From assembly GCA_965222655.1 (NCBI GenBank), contig CBDCUP010000003.1, positions 248,001 through 312,000 on the forward strand: a DNA stretch of 64,000 nucleotides. Direction: 5' to 3'. This document shows positions 52,617-59,756 of the stretch, piece after piece. Within the stretch, counting starts at the first letter, position 1, and each line of letters opens with the position of its first letter. This stretch comes from CAUZIZ01 sp965222655 (GTDB lineage Bacteria > Acidobacteriota > UBA6911 > RPQK01 > JAJDTT01). The notes beneath the pieces were generated by a model that was given only the letters and a program-made list of their open reading frames with translations, had not been told where the DNA came from and did no database searches. The position numbers and the translations under genes are program-made.

Positions 52617-52874
52617 GTGACCATCATCCGAACTTGCGACAAAGAAAAACTTCGCGGCTTCCTTTCAAATCAGCTAGAACTCGACGATCGGCTTGAGTTC
52701 CTTCTTCACCTGGACCGCTGTGCCGCTTGCTGGAATGAGTTGTACAGCGCTACCAAAGCAGAACATCCGCACTACTACCAGACCGGTTCCAAGAGGACAA
52801 AGGCCGTGAAGAAGCTCCTGGGTTCGGTCCGACCGAAACGTCAGGTAGAAGAAGAGGAAGCAGTCTTCGCCTGA
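52617..52874 (+). CDS. Small zf-HC2-type zinc-finger protein
   Basis: 85 residues from GTG at 52617 with AGAGGA upstream. A putative zinc-finger of the anti-sigma (ZAS/zf-HC2) type is evident: KLRGFLSNQLELDDRLEFLLHLDRCAACWNELY, with H-x3-C-x2-C near residue 31. Unlike anti-sigma factors it has no membrane helix or sigma-factor neighbour. The tail is basic then acidic. It may be a free-standing redox or zinc-responsive regulator (inference). Divergent from efp across a 207-bp gap that holds no other gene. Confidence 0.75.
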   Translation: MTIIRTCDKEKLRGFLSNQLELDDRLEFLLHLDRCAACWNELYSATKAEHPHYYQTGSKRTKAVKKLLGSVRPKRQVEEEEAVFA

Positions 52875-53062
52875 TTCAGTGCAGGATCTTCCCGGATTCT
52901 GTCGAGCACCCAAATCCCAAGCGAATTGCCTGGGCATTCCTATCCCTCTCCTCGTTCCGAGGAGACTTCGACATCTGTCTTCTTGGCACTTTGGTACCCC
53001 ATTCCCAAGATACGGTGAGGTGTCAAGTTCCCTCGACCAGGGGGCAAGAGACCTGTAAATCT

Positions 53063-53089
53063 TTGACATTGGAGTAAAATTTCTATAAG
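53063..53089 (+). promoter_or_regulatory. Probable promoter for the 53-kb small-protein cluster
   Basis: TTGACA (53063-53068) and TATAAG (53084-53089) are 15 bp apart, a little short, and lie 35 bp upstream of the start of the two-helix membrane peptide. The region is AT-rich compared with its surroundings. Confidence 0.45.
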
Positions 53090-53123
53090 AAGAAACAGGT
53101 TCAGGTTAAGTGGAGGAACGCGC

Positions 53124-53285
53124 GTGCTGCCGATTTGGTTGGGATTGTCACTGATGCTTGTGGGGATGCTCCTGCTCAGTGTGGTGGGCTTGTCGAATCT
53201 GAGCGGGCGCTTTCCTGATTTTGTCTTCAAGACAGGAATGGGACTGTTCCTGATAGGCATAGTGGCGGCTGTGCTCGCGACCTAG
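53124..53285 (+). CDS. Two-helix small membrane protein, 53 residues
   Basis: GTG at 53124 follows GGAGG at 7-bp spacing. The product is 53 residues: helix 1 LPIWLGLSLMLVGMLLLSVV, a short loop NLSGRFPDFVFK, and helix 2 GMGLFLIGIVAAVLAT. The strong ribosome-binding site, a promoter just upstream, and the hairpin topology support a real gene. No family is recognised. It is followed 52 bp later by the Janus/Ocnus-like gene on the same strand. Confidence 0.65.
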   Translation: MLPIWLGLSLMLVGMLLLSVVGLSNLSGRFPDFVFKTGMGLFLIGIVAAVLAT

Positions 53286-53337
53286 CCAGCAGGCCAGCGC
53301 AACGTCTTGCCGGACAATCACCCTGACGGAGTTTTGG

Positions 53338-53781
53338 ATGGATCTGACTGAAATCCCGGGCGTGCAGCTGCTGGACAGCGGTGTGGTCTTCAGGTATCTG
53401 GTTTTCTCGCTGGAACTGAAGGGACGGCAGCAACGGATCGTACGAGCCTTGAACTACCAACCCGAGGAGGCCGGGGTGGAAGAAAGAATTATCGCACAGA
53501 CGAAAGCGGGCCTCGACGAGGCCGGTTTTTTTGATACCGGAGGCGAGTTCGGAATAGAGGGTGGGGGCAGCCTCGCCAGGAACCCCTACTACCGCACCTT
53601 GTCCTTTTTCGGGGCGGACAGCGTCTACGGAGCGGAGAAGGATCGCGAGGGCATCGCCAAGATGGTGGAGGCGGAGTTCGAGGATCACGAAGTCTCTTGG
53701 TTCGACCCGGATGCCGACCCGAAACCGAGCGTCAAGAAACCAGCTGCAGCAGCCGCTGAGAGCGCTGAGACTGAAAGTTGA
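53338..53781 (+). CDS. Janus/Ocnus-like (PHPT1-fold) protein lacking the catalytic histidine
   Basis: 147 residues. From memory of the phosphohistidine phosphatase family (Janus/Ocnus), its order of motifs matches: IPGVQLLDSGVVFRYLVF, RIVRALNY, a Gly-rich turn GIEGGGSLAR, and SVYGAEKDREGIAKMVEAEFEDHEVSWF at the end (compare VYG..AYGPAQH and YPDYEVTW in human PHPT1). The position of the catalytic His of PHPT1 (YHADIYDK) seems to hold Glu here (PEEAGVEE). The tail is Ala/Glu-rich. It stands between a membrane peptide and a ferredoxin gene. The alignment is by eye. Confidence 0.5.
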   Translation: MDLTEIPGVQLLDSGVVFRYLVFSLELKGRQQRIVRALNYQPEEAGVEERIIAQTKAGLDEAGFFDTGGEFGIEGGGSLARNPYYRTLSFFGADSVYGAEKDREGIAKMVEAEFEDHEVSWFDPDADPKPSVKKPAAAAAESAETES

Positions 53782-53817
53782 ATCTCTCTTTTCAGAGAAG
53801 ATAACTGTGAGGCAGTG

Positions 53818-54159
53818 ATGGCAGTCGATCAACTGAAGCATCAAGAGACGATCAAGCTCGACGAAGCCCGAAAGCGCAAGCCCGCCTTGATCGCAGTCAT
53901 AAATTCCGCCTGTACAGGGTGCGCCGGATCGCCGGCTTGTGTTGACTACTGTCCGGTGAAGAATTGCATGATCTGGATTCCAGACGAGGACCATCCTCCT
54001 TTCGGCCGAATCGAGGTCGACAGTCTCCTCTGTATCGGGTGCAAGCTCTGCACCAGCAAAGGTCCCGAAGGTGCCTTTCTCGACGGCTGTCCCTGGGACG
54101 CGATCGATATGGTCAAGCGCGCAGACTACGAAACCGAGCACGGCTCACTGCCATACTGA
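53818..54159 (+). CDS. 4Fe-4S dicluster ferredoxin-like protein
   Basis: 113 residues from ATG at 53818 (GTG at 53815 also possible). Two cluster-binding sets are visible: CTGCAGSPACVDYCPV near residue 31 and CIGCKLCTSKGPEGAF..DGCPWDAI near residue 72. The spacing in the first (C-x2-C-x4-C-x3-C) and the insertion in the second are seen in ferredoxins of photosynthetic and related bacteria. It is a soluble electron carrier; the partner is unknown. It is the last gene of the small cluster. Confidence 0.9.
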   Translation: MAVDQLKHQETIKLDEARKRKPALIAVINSACTGCAGSPACVDYCPVKNCMIWIPDEDHPPFGRIEVDSLLCIGCKLCTSKGPEGAFLDGCPWDAIDMVKRADYETEHGSLPY

Positions 54160-54179
54160 ATCCATCCTAAGAAAATCTC

Positions 54180-54205
54180 AAGGTACAAGAAGCAAGATAC
54201 AAACA
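54180..54205. repeat. Heptanucleotide repeat, inverse orientation
   Basis: Degenerate CAAGATA units, the complement of the TTGTATC arrays at 14357 and 12004. The sequence on to 54240 is the inverse of the sequence that precedes those arrays, so it is a copy of the same intergenic repeat. It ends about 20 bp before the target duplication of the ISKra4 element. Confidence 0.6.
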
Positions 54206-54532
54206 AATTCTAAATCTCAAACACCAAGTTCCAAACGATCTAACATCTTTGCTAAATCATTCGGGTGCGGCTCTTTTAGAGCGAACCATTATCCTTTATT
54301 GACAATAGGTTAGCCGGGTCCGAATCGTAGCGAGTGGCGCTTTTGGGCGAGATAAGGCTTGGCGAAGGGCATAAGTCGGCTAAAACGCGTCGGATTGCGG
54401 TGCGCTCGGATAGCCGCCGGGCCGGGCCTGAGACTCTGCCCGCTGTGAGTCGGTGGAATCCCGGTGCGATGAAAAATTGAAAGAGGGAAAAAAGCACTGG
54501 ACATTTGTGCGTCGGTTTGCTAGCGTAGGTTT

Positions 54533-55435
54533 GTGGCAGAGGGTGTGGAGAGCAAAGCGCCGCGATTCCTAGGTCATGAGGTGGGCAAAGCGGAGCAGGC
54601 CCTGATCCGGGAGATCGTGGGGACGTGTGGGGGTCTGAGCCGGATGGAACTGGCCGCCACCGTGTGCGAGTTGCTGGGGTGGAAGCGCCGCACGGGGTCG
54701 CTGAAAGCGCGGGAGAGCCGGGAGTTTCTGGAGAAGCTGGAGAGCCAGGGGGGGCTGGTGTTGCCCCCCAAGCGGCTGGGGCGGCCGCCGGGGAAAGCGA
54801 CCGGGGTACCGGTGACGGCGCGGGGAGAGCCGGGTCCCCGGCTGGTGGGCACGGCCCGGGACCTGGGCGAGATTCAGCTGCAGCCGGTTCGGACGCCGGA
54901 GCAACGAGGGCTGTTCCGGGAGCTGGTGGGGCGCTACCACTATCTAGGCCACCGGGTGCCGTTCGGGGCGCATCTGCGCTACCTGGTCTACGCCTCGGAG
55001 CCGGCGGGGCGGGTGGTGGCCTGCGTGCAGTTTTCGAGCGCGGCCTGGCGGATTGCGGCGCGCGACCGCTGGATCGGATGGGAGGCGGAGGCGCGGACGC
55101 GCCAGCTGGTGCACGTGGTCTCGAACAGTCGCTATTTAGTGTTGCCCTGGGTCCAGGTCAAGAACCTGGCGAGCCGGATCTTATCGCGGGCCGTGCGGCA
55201 GCTGGCGCTGGACTGGCCCCGGAGCTACGGGGTCGAGGTGTTTTTGGTGGAGACGTTGGTGGATCCGGAGCGCTACCGGGGCAGCTGCTATCGGGGGGCG
55301 AACTGGATCGAGCTGGGGAGCACGCGGGGCGGGAAGCGAGAGGATCGGCTGGCGCGGAGCGAGGCGGCAGCGCCGAAACGGGTGCTGGTGTATCCGCTGG
55401 TGGCGGAGGCGGCCCGACGCTTGCGGGAGGGCTAG
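54533..55435 (+). CDS. DruA-like DUF4338 protein carried by the insertion sequence
   Basis: 300 residues from GTG at 54533. The N-terminal 90 residues form a helix-rich region (GGLSRMELAATVCELLGWKR) like the SMEK-type or winged-helix lead of DruA proteins. The DUF4338 core starts at about residue 125: FRELVGRYHYLGHRVPFGAHLRYLV, VACVQFSSAAWRIAARDRWIGW, LVHVVSNSRYLVLPWVQVKNLASRIL, VEVFLVETLVDPERYRGSCYRGANWIELGST. DruA is a component of the Druantia defence system, but no druBCDE is present and the gene lies inside an IS, so a role in transposition is more likely. Confidence 0.85.
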   Translation: MAEGVESKAPRFLGHEVGKAEQALIREIVGTCGGLSRMELAATVCELLGWKRRTGSLKARESREFLEKLESQGGLVLPPKRLGRPPGKATGVPVTARGEPGPRLVGTARDLGEIQLQPVRTPEQRGLFRELVGRYHYLGHRVPFGAHLRYLVYASEPAGRVVACVQFSSAAWRIAARDRWIGWEAEARTRQLVHVVSNSRYLVLPWVQVKNLASRILSRAVRQLALDWPRSYGVEVFLVETLVDPERYRGSCYRGANWIELGSTRGGKREDRLARSEAAAPKRVLVYPLVAEAARRLREG

Positions 55436-55438
55436 AAG

Positions 55439-56995
55439 TTGCGAGCGGTAGCCGCCCAGTTACAGCCCGAGGATGAGTTCGCGGCGGCGCGGGAGCAGTT
55501 TGCCCAGATGGAGGCCTTTCTGATGTCCGACGAGGCCCATAGGAAGACGCACAGCGAGTTGGAGCGAGAGCTGGAGCAGCAGGGGCGGGAGCTGCTGCGA
55601 CGGTTCTACCAGGCGCACCTGGAGCTGCGGGCTCCGGGTGAAGCGGCCGCTGCGGTGCGGGATTCGGAAGGGCAGGTGCGGCAACAGCGCCGGCGGCAGC
55701 AACGGGGGCTGGAAACGGTCTTTGGAGAGGTTCGGGTGGAGCGGCTCGGCTACGGGGGAGAGGGGCTCCAGAGCCTGCACCCACTGGATGCGGATCTGAA
55801 CCTCCCGCCGGAGTTGTACTCGCACCAGGTGCGGCGGCGGGCGGCGGAGGAAGCCGCCGAGGGGTCGTTCGACAAAGTCGTGGAGGCGCTGTCGAAAACC
55901 ACGGGGGCGCAGGTGGGCAAGCGTCAGGTGGAGGAGCTAGTGGGCCGTGCCGCCCAGGACTTCGATGCCTTCTATCAGGAGCGACAAGCGGGAGCGTTGG
56001 CTCCGAGCGAGTCGGGGTCGATCTTGGCGATCTCGGTGGACGGCAAAGGAGTGGTGCTGCGTCGTGAGGATCTGCGGGAGGCGACGCGGCAGCGGGCGGA
56101 AGCGAGCGAGCACAAGTTGCAGAAGCGGTTGAGCAAGGGCGAAAAGCGCCACGCCAAGCGGATGGCAACGGTCGCGGCGGTGTACACCCTCGCGCCTCAG
56201 GTGCGGCGGCCGGAGGAGGTGATGCGGGTCCTGGCCCCGCAGCCGCAGCGGGAGGAAGGGAAGCGACCGCGGCCCCAGCACAAACGGCTGTGGGCGAGCT
56301 TGGAGAAGCGTCCCGAAGAGGTCATCGAGCAAGCCCTCGGAGAAGCCCGCTCGCGGGATCCCACGGGGCGCAAGAGTTGGGTGGTGCTGGTCGACGGCCA
56401 TCGGAGTCAGCTGAAGACGCTGCTGCGGTGTTTGCACCGATCCGCCAGGGCGGCGCCCACGATCGTGCTGGACTTCATCCACGTGAGCGAGTACGTGTGG
56501 AAGGCCGGCATGGCTCTGCACGGGGAAGTCAACCCGAAGCTGGAGGGCTGGGTGGGCGAGCACCTACTGAGTATTCTGCGCGGGCGCAGTGGCTATGTGG
56601 CGGGCGGAATCCGTCGCAGTGCGACCCGTCGGGGCCTGGCGGGCAAGGCGCGCGAAGCGGTGGATCGCTGCGCCAACTATCTGCTCAAAAATGCGGAGTA
56701 TCTGAAGTATGACACCTATCTGGCGAGGGGGTTCCCGATTGCCACCGGTGTCATCGAGGGGGCCTGCCGTTACCTGGTCAAAGATCGGATGGAGGTGACC
56801 GGGGCGCGCTGGTCTCTGGCGGGGGCTGAGGCGGTCTTACGCCTGCGTGCGCTGCAGGCCAGCGGAGACTTCGACGCCTATTGGCGCTTTCACGAGCGGC
56901 AGGAGTCGCTCAGAAACCATGCCGCGCGCTACGCGGACGGCGAGCTGGTCCCTGTGCGCGGCCCCACGCGCTCTCACCTGAAGCGGGTGAAGTAA
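55439..56995 (+). CDS. ISKra4-family transposase
   Basis: 518 residues from TTG at 55439, 3 bp after the DUF4338 stop, with GGGAGGGC upstream. It has an N-terminal helical region, then the transposase core: KTTGAQVGKRQVEELVGRAA, ILAISVDGKGVVLRRED (first catalytic Asp), SWVVLVDGHRSQLKTLLR, IVLDFIHVSEYVWKAG (second Asp), and FPIATGVIEGACRYLVKDRMEVTGARWSLAGAEAVLRLRAL with the catalytic Glu. This is the DDE pattern of ISKra4 (relatives of ISL3/IS1202-like enzymes). It seems intact. Confidence 0.93.
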   Translation: MRAVAAQLQPEDEFAAAREQFAQMEAFLMSDEAHRKTHSELERELEQQGRELLRRFYQAHLELRAPGEAAAAVRDSEGQVRQQRRRQQRGLETVFGEVRVERLGYGGEGLQSLHPLDADLNLPPELYSHQVRRRAAEEAAEGSFDKVVEALSKTTGAQVGKRQVEELVGRAAQDFDAFYQERQAGALAPSESGSILAISVDGKGVVLRREDLREATRQRAEASEHKLQKRLSKGEKRHAKRMATVAAVYTLAPQVRRPEEVMRVLAPQPQREEGKRPRPQHKRLWASLEKRPEEVIEQALGEARSRDPTGRKSWVVLVDGHRSQLKTLLRCLHRSARAAPTIVLDFIHVSEYVWKAGMALHGEVNPKLEGWVGEHLLSILRGRSGYVAGGIRRSATRRGLAGKAREAVDRCANYLLKNAEYLKYDTYLARGFPIATGVIEGACRYLVKDRMEVTGARWSLAGAEAVLRLRALQASGDFDAYWRFHERQESLRNHAARYADGELVPVRGPTRSHLKRVK

Positions 56996-57214
56996 GAAGA
57001 TCCAGAAGTCCAATCGGTCGGTCTTCCGTGTCAGATTGTTCTGCCCCACCCAACTACCCAACCCCAAAATGCCTTCGCCGCTCCCATAGTAAGAGAGGTC
57101 CATCTTGCGTTCGACGGCACCAGAATCGCCTGTTCTAAAAGAGCCGCACCCAAATCATTCTGCCCTGCTCCCAACCTAAAGTTTCTTCCTGAATGATCCA
57201 GTGTCAGTCTGCGC

Positions 57215-58036
57215 CTACTGTGGACTCTCTCTTTTGAGGATAGCCTCACGGGTCAATTCGATCTGACGCTGAAGTGTCTCCCCGTACTCTGTTCGCTCCC
57301 GAAGAGATTCGACAAGCGGTAGATCCTCGAGGGTTCCTACCAAGTAAAAGGCCCGCAACGATTCCCACATATGTTCCGGGTCGGGCAAAAGGACAAGGAG
57401 CCTGGCCCCACTTTTCACCTGGGATTCATCCGAAACCAGCCTGCTCTCGACTTGTCCCGAAACCGGAGCAACAACATCCTCGACGCCAGCCTCAGTGGTA
57501 ACCCGAGCAATGCCAGAGCCACTGTCCGCCCAGTCCTTCTCCTCCACCTGAAAGGAGAGCTTCCCTTCGAAGGGACTCTCCACTACGAAGGATCCTAGCA
57601 TTGCCTGAAGCTCCGAGCGGCCGCTCGAGTCCCCGAACCGAACCAGTGAGAGGGCGGCATTCCTTCGGATCAGGGGATGAGGATCACCCAGCATCTGGAG
57701 TAGTTTCTGACGGAACACCGGTTGGTCCGTCCCTTTGCCCATGATCCAGGCAGAAAGCGTCCGTATCTCGACTTGCCCGTGTTTGCTCAGCTCCAAGATC
57801 CGCTGATACCAGGTATTCGAGAGTTCCTCACCCTGCTCCATTCGTTCGCCCAGCTGCACCAGGGCATGCTGAATCTTCCGGGGGCTCTCGTTATCCGCCA
57901 GATATTCGCTTAACTCCTGATCGTCCAGGACCCGGCCAAACCAGACATCATGCCAGAACATAGAGGGGAGTACAGTGCAGATCAGAAGGATGGCAACAAG
58001 AATAAGCTGAGACTTTAGCGCAGCCCACCTGCTCAT
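57215..58036 (-). CDS. Membrane-anchored HEAT-repeat protein with lipoyl-like hammerhead
   Basis: 273 residues. An N-terminal signal anchor (SQLILVAILLICTVLPSMFW) is followed by HEAT-like helices (residues 45-145: LLQMLGDPHPLIRRNAALSLVRFG) and a beta domain with a biotinyl/lipoyl-like turn (VEDVVAPVSGQVESRLVSDESQVKSGARLLVLLPD) as in membrane-fusion proteins. It would be periplasmic. It ends the minus-strand run ABC permease - DUF420 - this gene. No known family is matched. Confidence 0.75.
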   Translation of the reverse strand: MSRWAALKSQLILVAILLICTVLPSMFWHDVWFGRVLDDQELSEYLADNESPRKIQHALVQLGERMEQGEELSNTWYQRILELSKHGQVEIRTLSAWIMGKGTDQPVFRQKLLQMLGDPHPLIRRNAALSLVRFGDSSGRSELQAMLGSFVVESPFEGKLSFQVEEKDWADSGSGIARVTTEAGVEDVVAPVSGQVESRLVSDESQVKSGARLLVLLPDPEHMWESLRAFYLVGTLEDLPLVESLRERTEYGETLQRQIELTREAILKRESPQ

Positions 58037-58090
58037 GCTGACGCGTTCACAGCTCGCAGTGGACGAACCCAGGGTGTCCCAAGGGCTCGC

Positions 58091-58513
58091 CTATCCATAG
58101 ATCTGGTAGATCATCAGGTAAACCACGATCCCCGTCAGCGAGACATACAGCCACAACGGAAGTGTCCATCGGGCCAGCCTGCGGTGGGTCTGGAAACGCT
58201 CCCTCCAGGCCAGAGTCAAGGTTGCTATGGCCAAGGGGCCGATCGCGGCAGCAAGAACCACGTGGGAGATCAGAATGGCAAAGTAGACGCTCCGGATCCA
58301 ACCCTGCCCGGGAAAGGGTTTTGATCCGACGTGGTAGTGGTAGACCAGATAGGAAGCAAGAAAAAGAACCGAGGTGAAAAAGGCAGCCAACATCGCTGCC
58401 CTGTGACGATTGACCTGTTTGGTGCGAATGAAGAAGTAACCCAGAAGCAGGAAGATGGCGCTGACGGCATTGAGGCTCGCGTTGAGCGCCGGCAGATCGG
58501 CAATACCCATCAT
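58091..58513 (-). CDS. DUF420 membrane protein
   Basis: 140 residues with four hydrophobic helices and the DUF420 (YozB/CtaM-like) pattern: LPALNASLNAVSAIFLLLGYFFI, NRHRAAMLAAFFTSVLFLASYLVYHYHVGS, RSVYFAILISHVVLAAAIGPLAIATL, HRRLARWTLPLWLYVSLTGIVVYLMIY. The conserved His residues may bind heme or copper; relatives are linked to cytochrome oxidase assembly. Its ATG overlaps the stop of the ABC permease gene. No oxidase genes are in the window. Confidence 0.9.
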   Translation of the reverse strand: MMGIADLPALNASLNAVSAIFLLLGYFFIRTKQVNRHRAAMLAAFFTSVLFLASYLVYHYHVGSKPFPGQGWIRSVYFAILISHVVLAAAIGPLAIATLTLAWRERFQTHRRLARWTLPLWLYVSLTGIVVYLMIYQIYG

Positions 58514-59301
58514 CCCAGGCCCCGTAGGCTTGGACGTCGGGCCAACAAGAAGGAGATGGCGAAGGTAATCAGTCCAAAACCCAACGTAGCAGCCAGAGAG
58601 ACCGAGAAAGACGGCAGGCCAAGCTCAACTTCCGGCGTACTCCAGAAAAGTACCTGCCACAAAGCCGAGAACTCGTAGGTGAGCGGATTCAGGGTCATGA
58701 TGACCTGTACCCAGGCAGAGGCCCCTGCAAGGGGAAAAAGAGCGCCGGAAAGGAGCCACATGGGGAATAGAAACAGGTTCATGATCGAGTGATACCCCTG
58801 GGTGGATTCGCTTTGCCAGGCGATGGCAAAGCCGAGGCAGGTCAACGAGAAGGCCATCAAGAAGAGGATCACTGCGACCATCAGAATCTTCTTCAAATCC
58901 AACGGAATCCCAACCAAGGGAGCCAGTAGGACAAACACGAATCCTTGAAGAAAGGCCAGGGTTGTCCCCCCCAGAATCTTCCCCAGGACCAGCCCCATAC
59001 GGGAGATGGGAGCTACCAGGGCAGAGAGGAGAAAACCTTCTCGACGATCTTCAATCAAGGAGATGGTCGAAAAGATCGCCGTGAAGAGCAGGATCAGAAC
59101 GATGGTGCCGGGATAGAAGTAGGACAGGTAACTGAGACTGTCGGAAGCTGAAGAAGGCCGGAAGGTTTCTCCCACCCCAGATCCGATCAAGAACCAGAAG
59201 ACCAGGGGAGTTCCAAGAGCTCCGATGAGACGTCCCGGCTGGCGGTAAAAACGAACGATCTCTCGCCGCCACAAAGCTCCTACCGAGAGTAAAAAGGTCA
59301 T
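58510..59301 (-). CDS. ABC-2 type transporter permease
   Basis: About 263 residues from ATG at 59301; an in-frame ATG at 59337 inside the neighbouring MITE would add 12 residues. The sequence has six hydrophobic helices and ABC-2 features: REIVRFYRQPGRLIGALGTPLVFWFLIGSGVG, FYPGTIVLILLFTAIFS, EDRREGFLLSALVAPISRMGLVLGKILGG and NPLTYEFSALWQVLF. The ATPase partner that normally lies next to such a gene is missing here; the upstream side is occupied by a MITE and imuA. With DUF420 and the HEAT protein it forms a compact operon. Confidence 0.9.
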   Translation of the reverse strand: MTFLLSVGALWRREIVRFYRQPGRLIGALGTPLVFWFLIGSGVGETFRPSSASDSLSYLSYFYPGTIVLILLFTAIFSTISLIEDRREGFLLSALVAPISRMGLVLGKILGGTTLAFLQGFVFVLLAPLVGIPLDLKKILMVAVILFLMAFSLTCLGFAIAWQSESTQGYHSIMNLFLFPMWLLSGALFPLAGASAWVQVIMTLNPLTYEFSALWQVLFWSTPEVELGLPSFSVSLAATLGFGLITFAISFLLARRPSLRGLG

Positions 59302-59330
59302 GGTTGAACCGTCTGGAAACCGCCAAAAAG

Positions 59331-59649
59331 GGTTCATCCGGTAAATGGGGAGGTGCCGCCAGTCAAAGGCAGGCCGTGGAAACTGCCGCACTATGCAAAC
59401 CGTGGAAAAACAACTAGTTCTGGAGGAGAACTGGCAAGTGCTCGCAGTTGTTTTTCCACCGTTCGCACAGCGCTTGGAAAACTCCGTATCACGGGCTTGC
59501 TGGCCCAGTTCGATGTCGCTCGGAGTTTTCCACAGTTCCCACGGCCTCTGCTACTGCAGCCGACTATATTGACAAGCGAACGGGGAACCAGATTTGGGAT
59601 CCGGAAAGCGCCGAACCACGTTCCCACCTCCCCATTTACCGGATGACCC
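59331..59649. mobile_element. MITE family with 8-bp target duplication, copy B (319 bp)
   Basis: Same element as 31906-32223 (four substitutions, one 1-bp indel). It is flanked by a perfect 8-bp duplication CCAAAAAG (59323-59330 and 59650-59657). It separates the divergent ABC permease and imuA genes. Its left end, read on the minus strand, contains an ATGAACC that is in frame with the permease. Confidence 0.9.
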
Positions 59650-59706
59650 CCAAAAAGCCTATTTTGCATGCTTGCTCCATTCATGCTCCATATGATCCCG
59701 CAAAAG

Positions 59707-59735
59707 TTGACAGGGGGCAATAGCGTGGATATTCT
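59707..59735 (+). promoter_or_regulatory. Sigma-70-type promoter for imuA-imuB
   Basis: TTGACA (59707-59712), a 17-bp spacer and TATTCT (59730-59735), 22 bp upstream of the imuA ATG. A LexA operator would be expected near here in SOS-regulated imuAB operons; none of the known LexA palindromes is obvious, although LexA motifs vary between phyla. Confidence 0.65.
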
Positions 59736-59756
59736 AGGTGAACAAAAGGTGAAGAG

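Larger units (their letters stand above)
54263..57151 (+). mobile_element. ISKra4-family insertion sequence with DruA-like gene, 2889 bp
   Basis: The terminal inverted repeats begin GGGTGCGGCTCTTTTAGA (54263-54280; inverted at 57134-57151, 18 of 18). A perfect 9-bp duplication AAATCATTC flanks it (54254-54262 and 57152-57160). Inside are a DUF4338 gene and, 3 bp later, an ISKra4-type transposase, both much more GC-rich than the surroundings. The perfect TIRs and duplication imply recent arrival. The 270 bp before the first gene have no other feature than possible promoter sequence. Confidence 0.93.

Noticed and set aside
54533..55435. Druantia defence system
   Set aside because: Only a DruA-like gene is present; druB-E are absent and the gene is bounded by IS ends.
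54625..55476. Second plus-strand frame of 283 codons in the IS
   Set aside because: Gly/Ala-rich low-complexity shadow of the DUF4338 gene in another frame.
55158..56168. Minus-strand frame of 336 codons, Pro/Ala/Ser-rich
   Set aside because: Antisense to the DUF4338 and transposase genes in very GC-rich DNA, where long antisense frames are expected.
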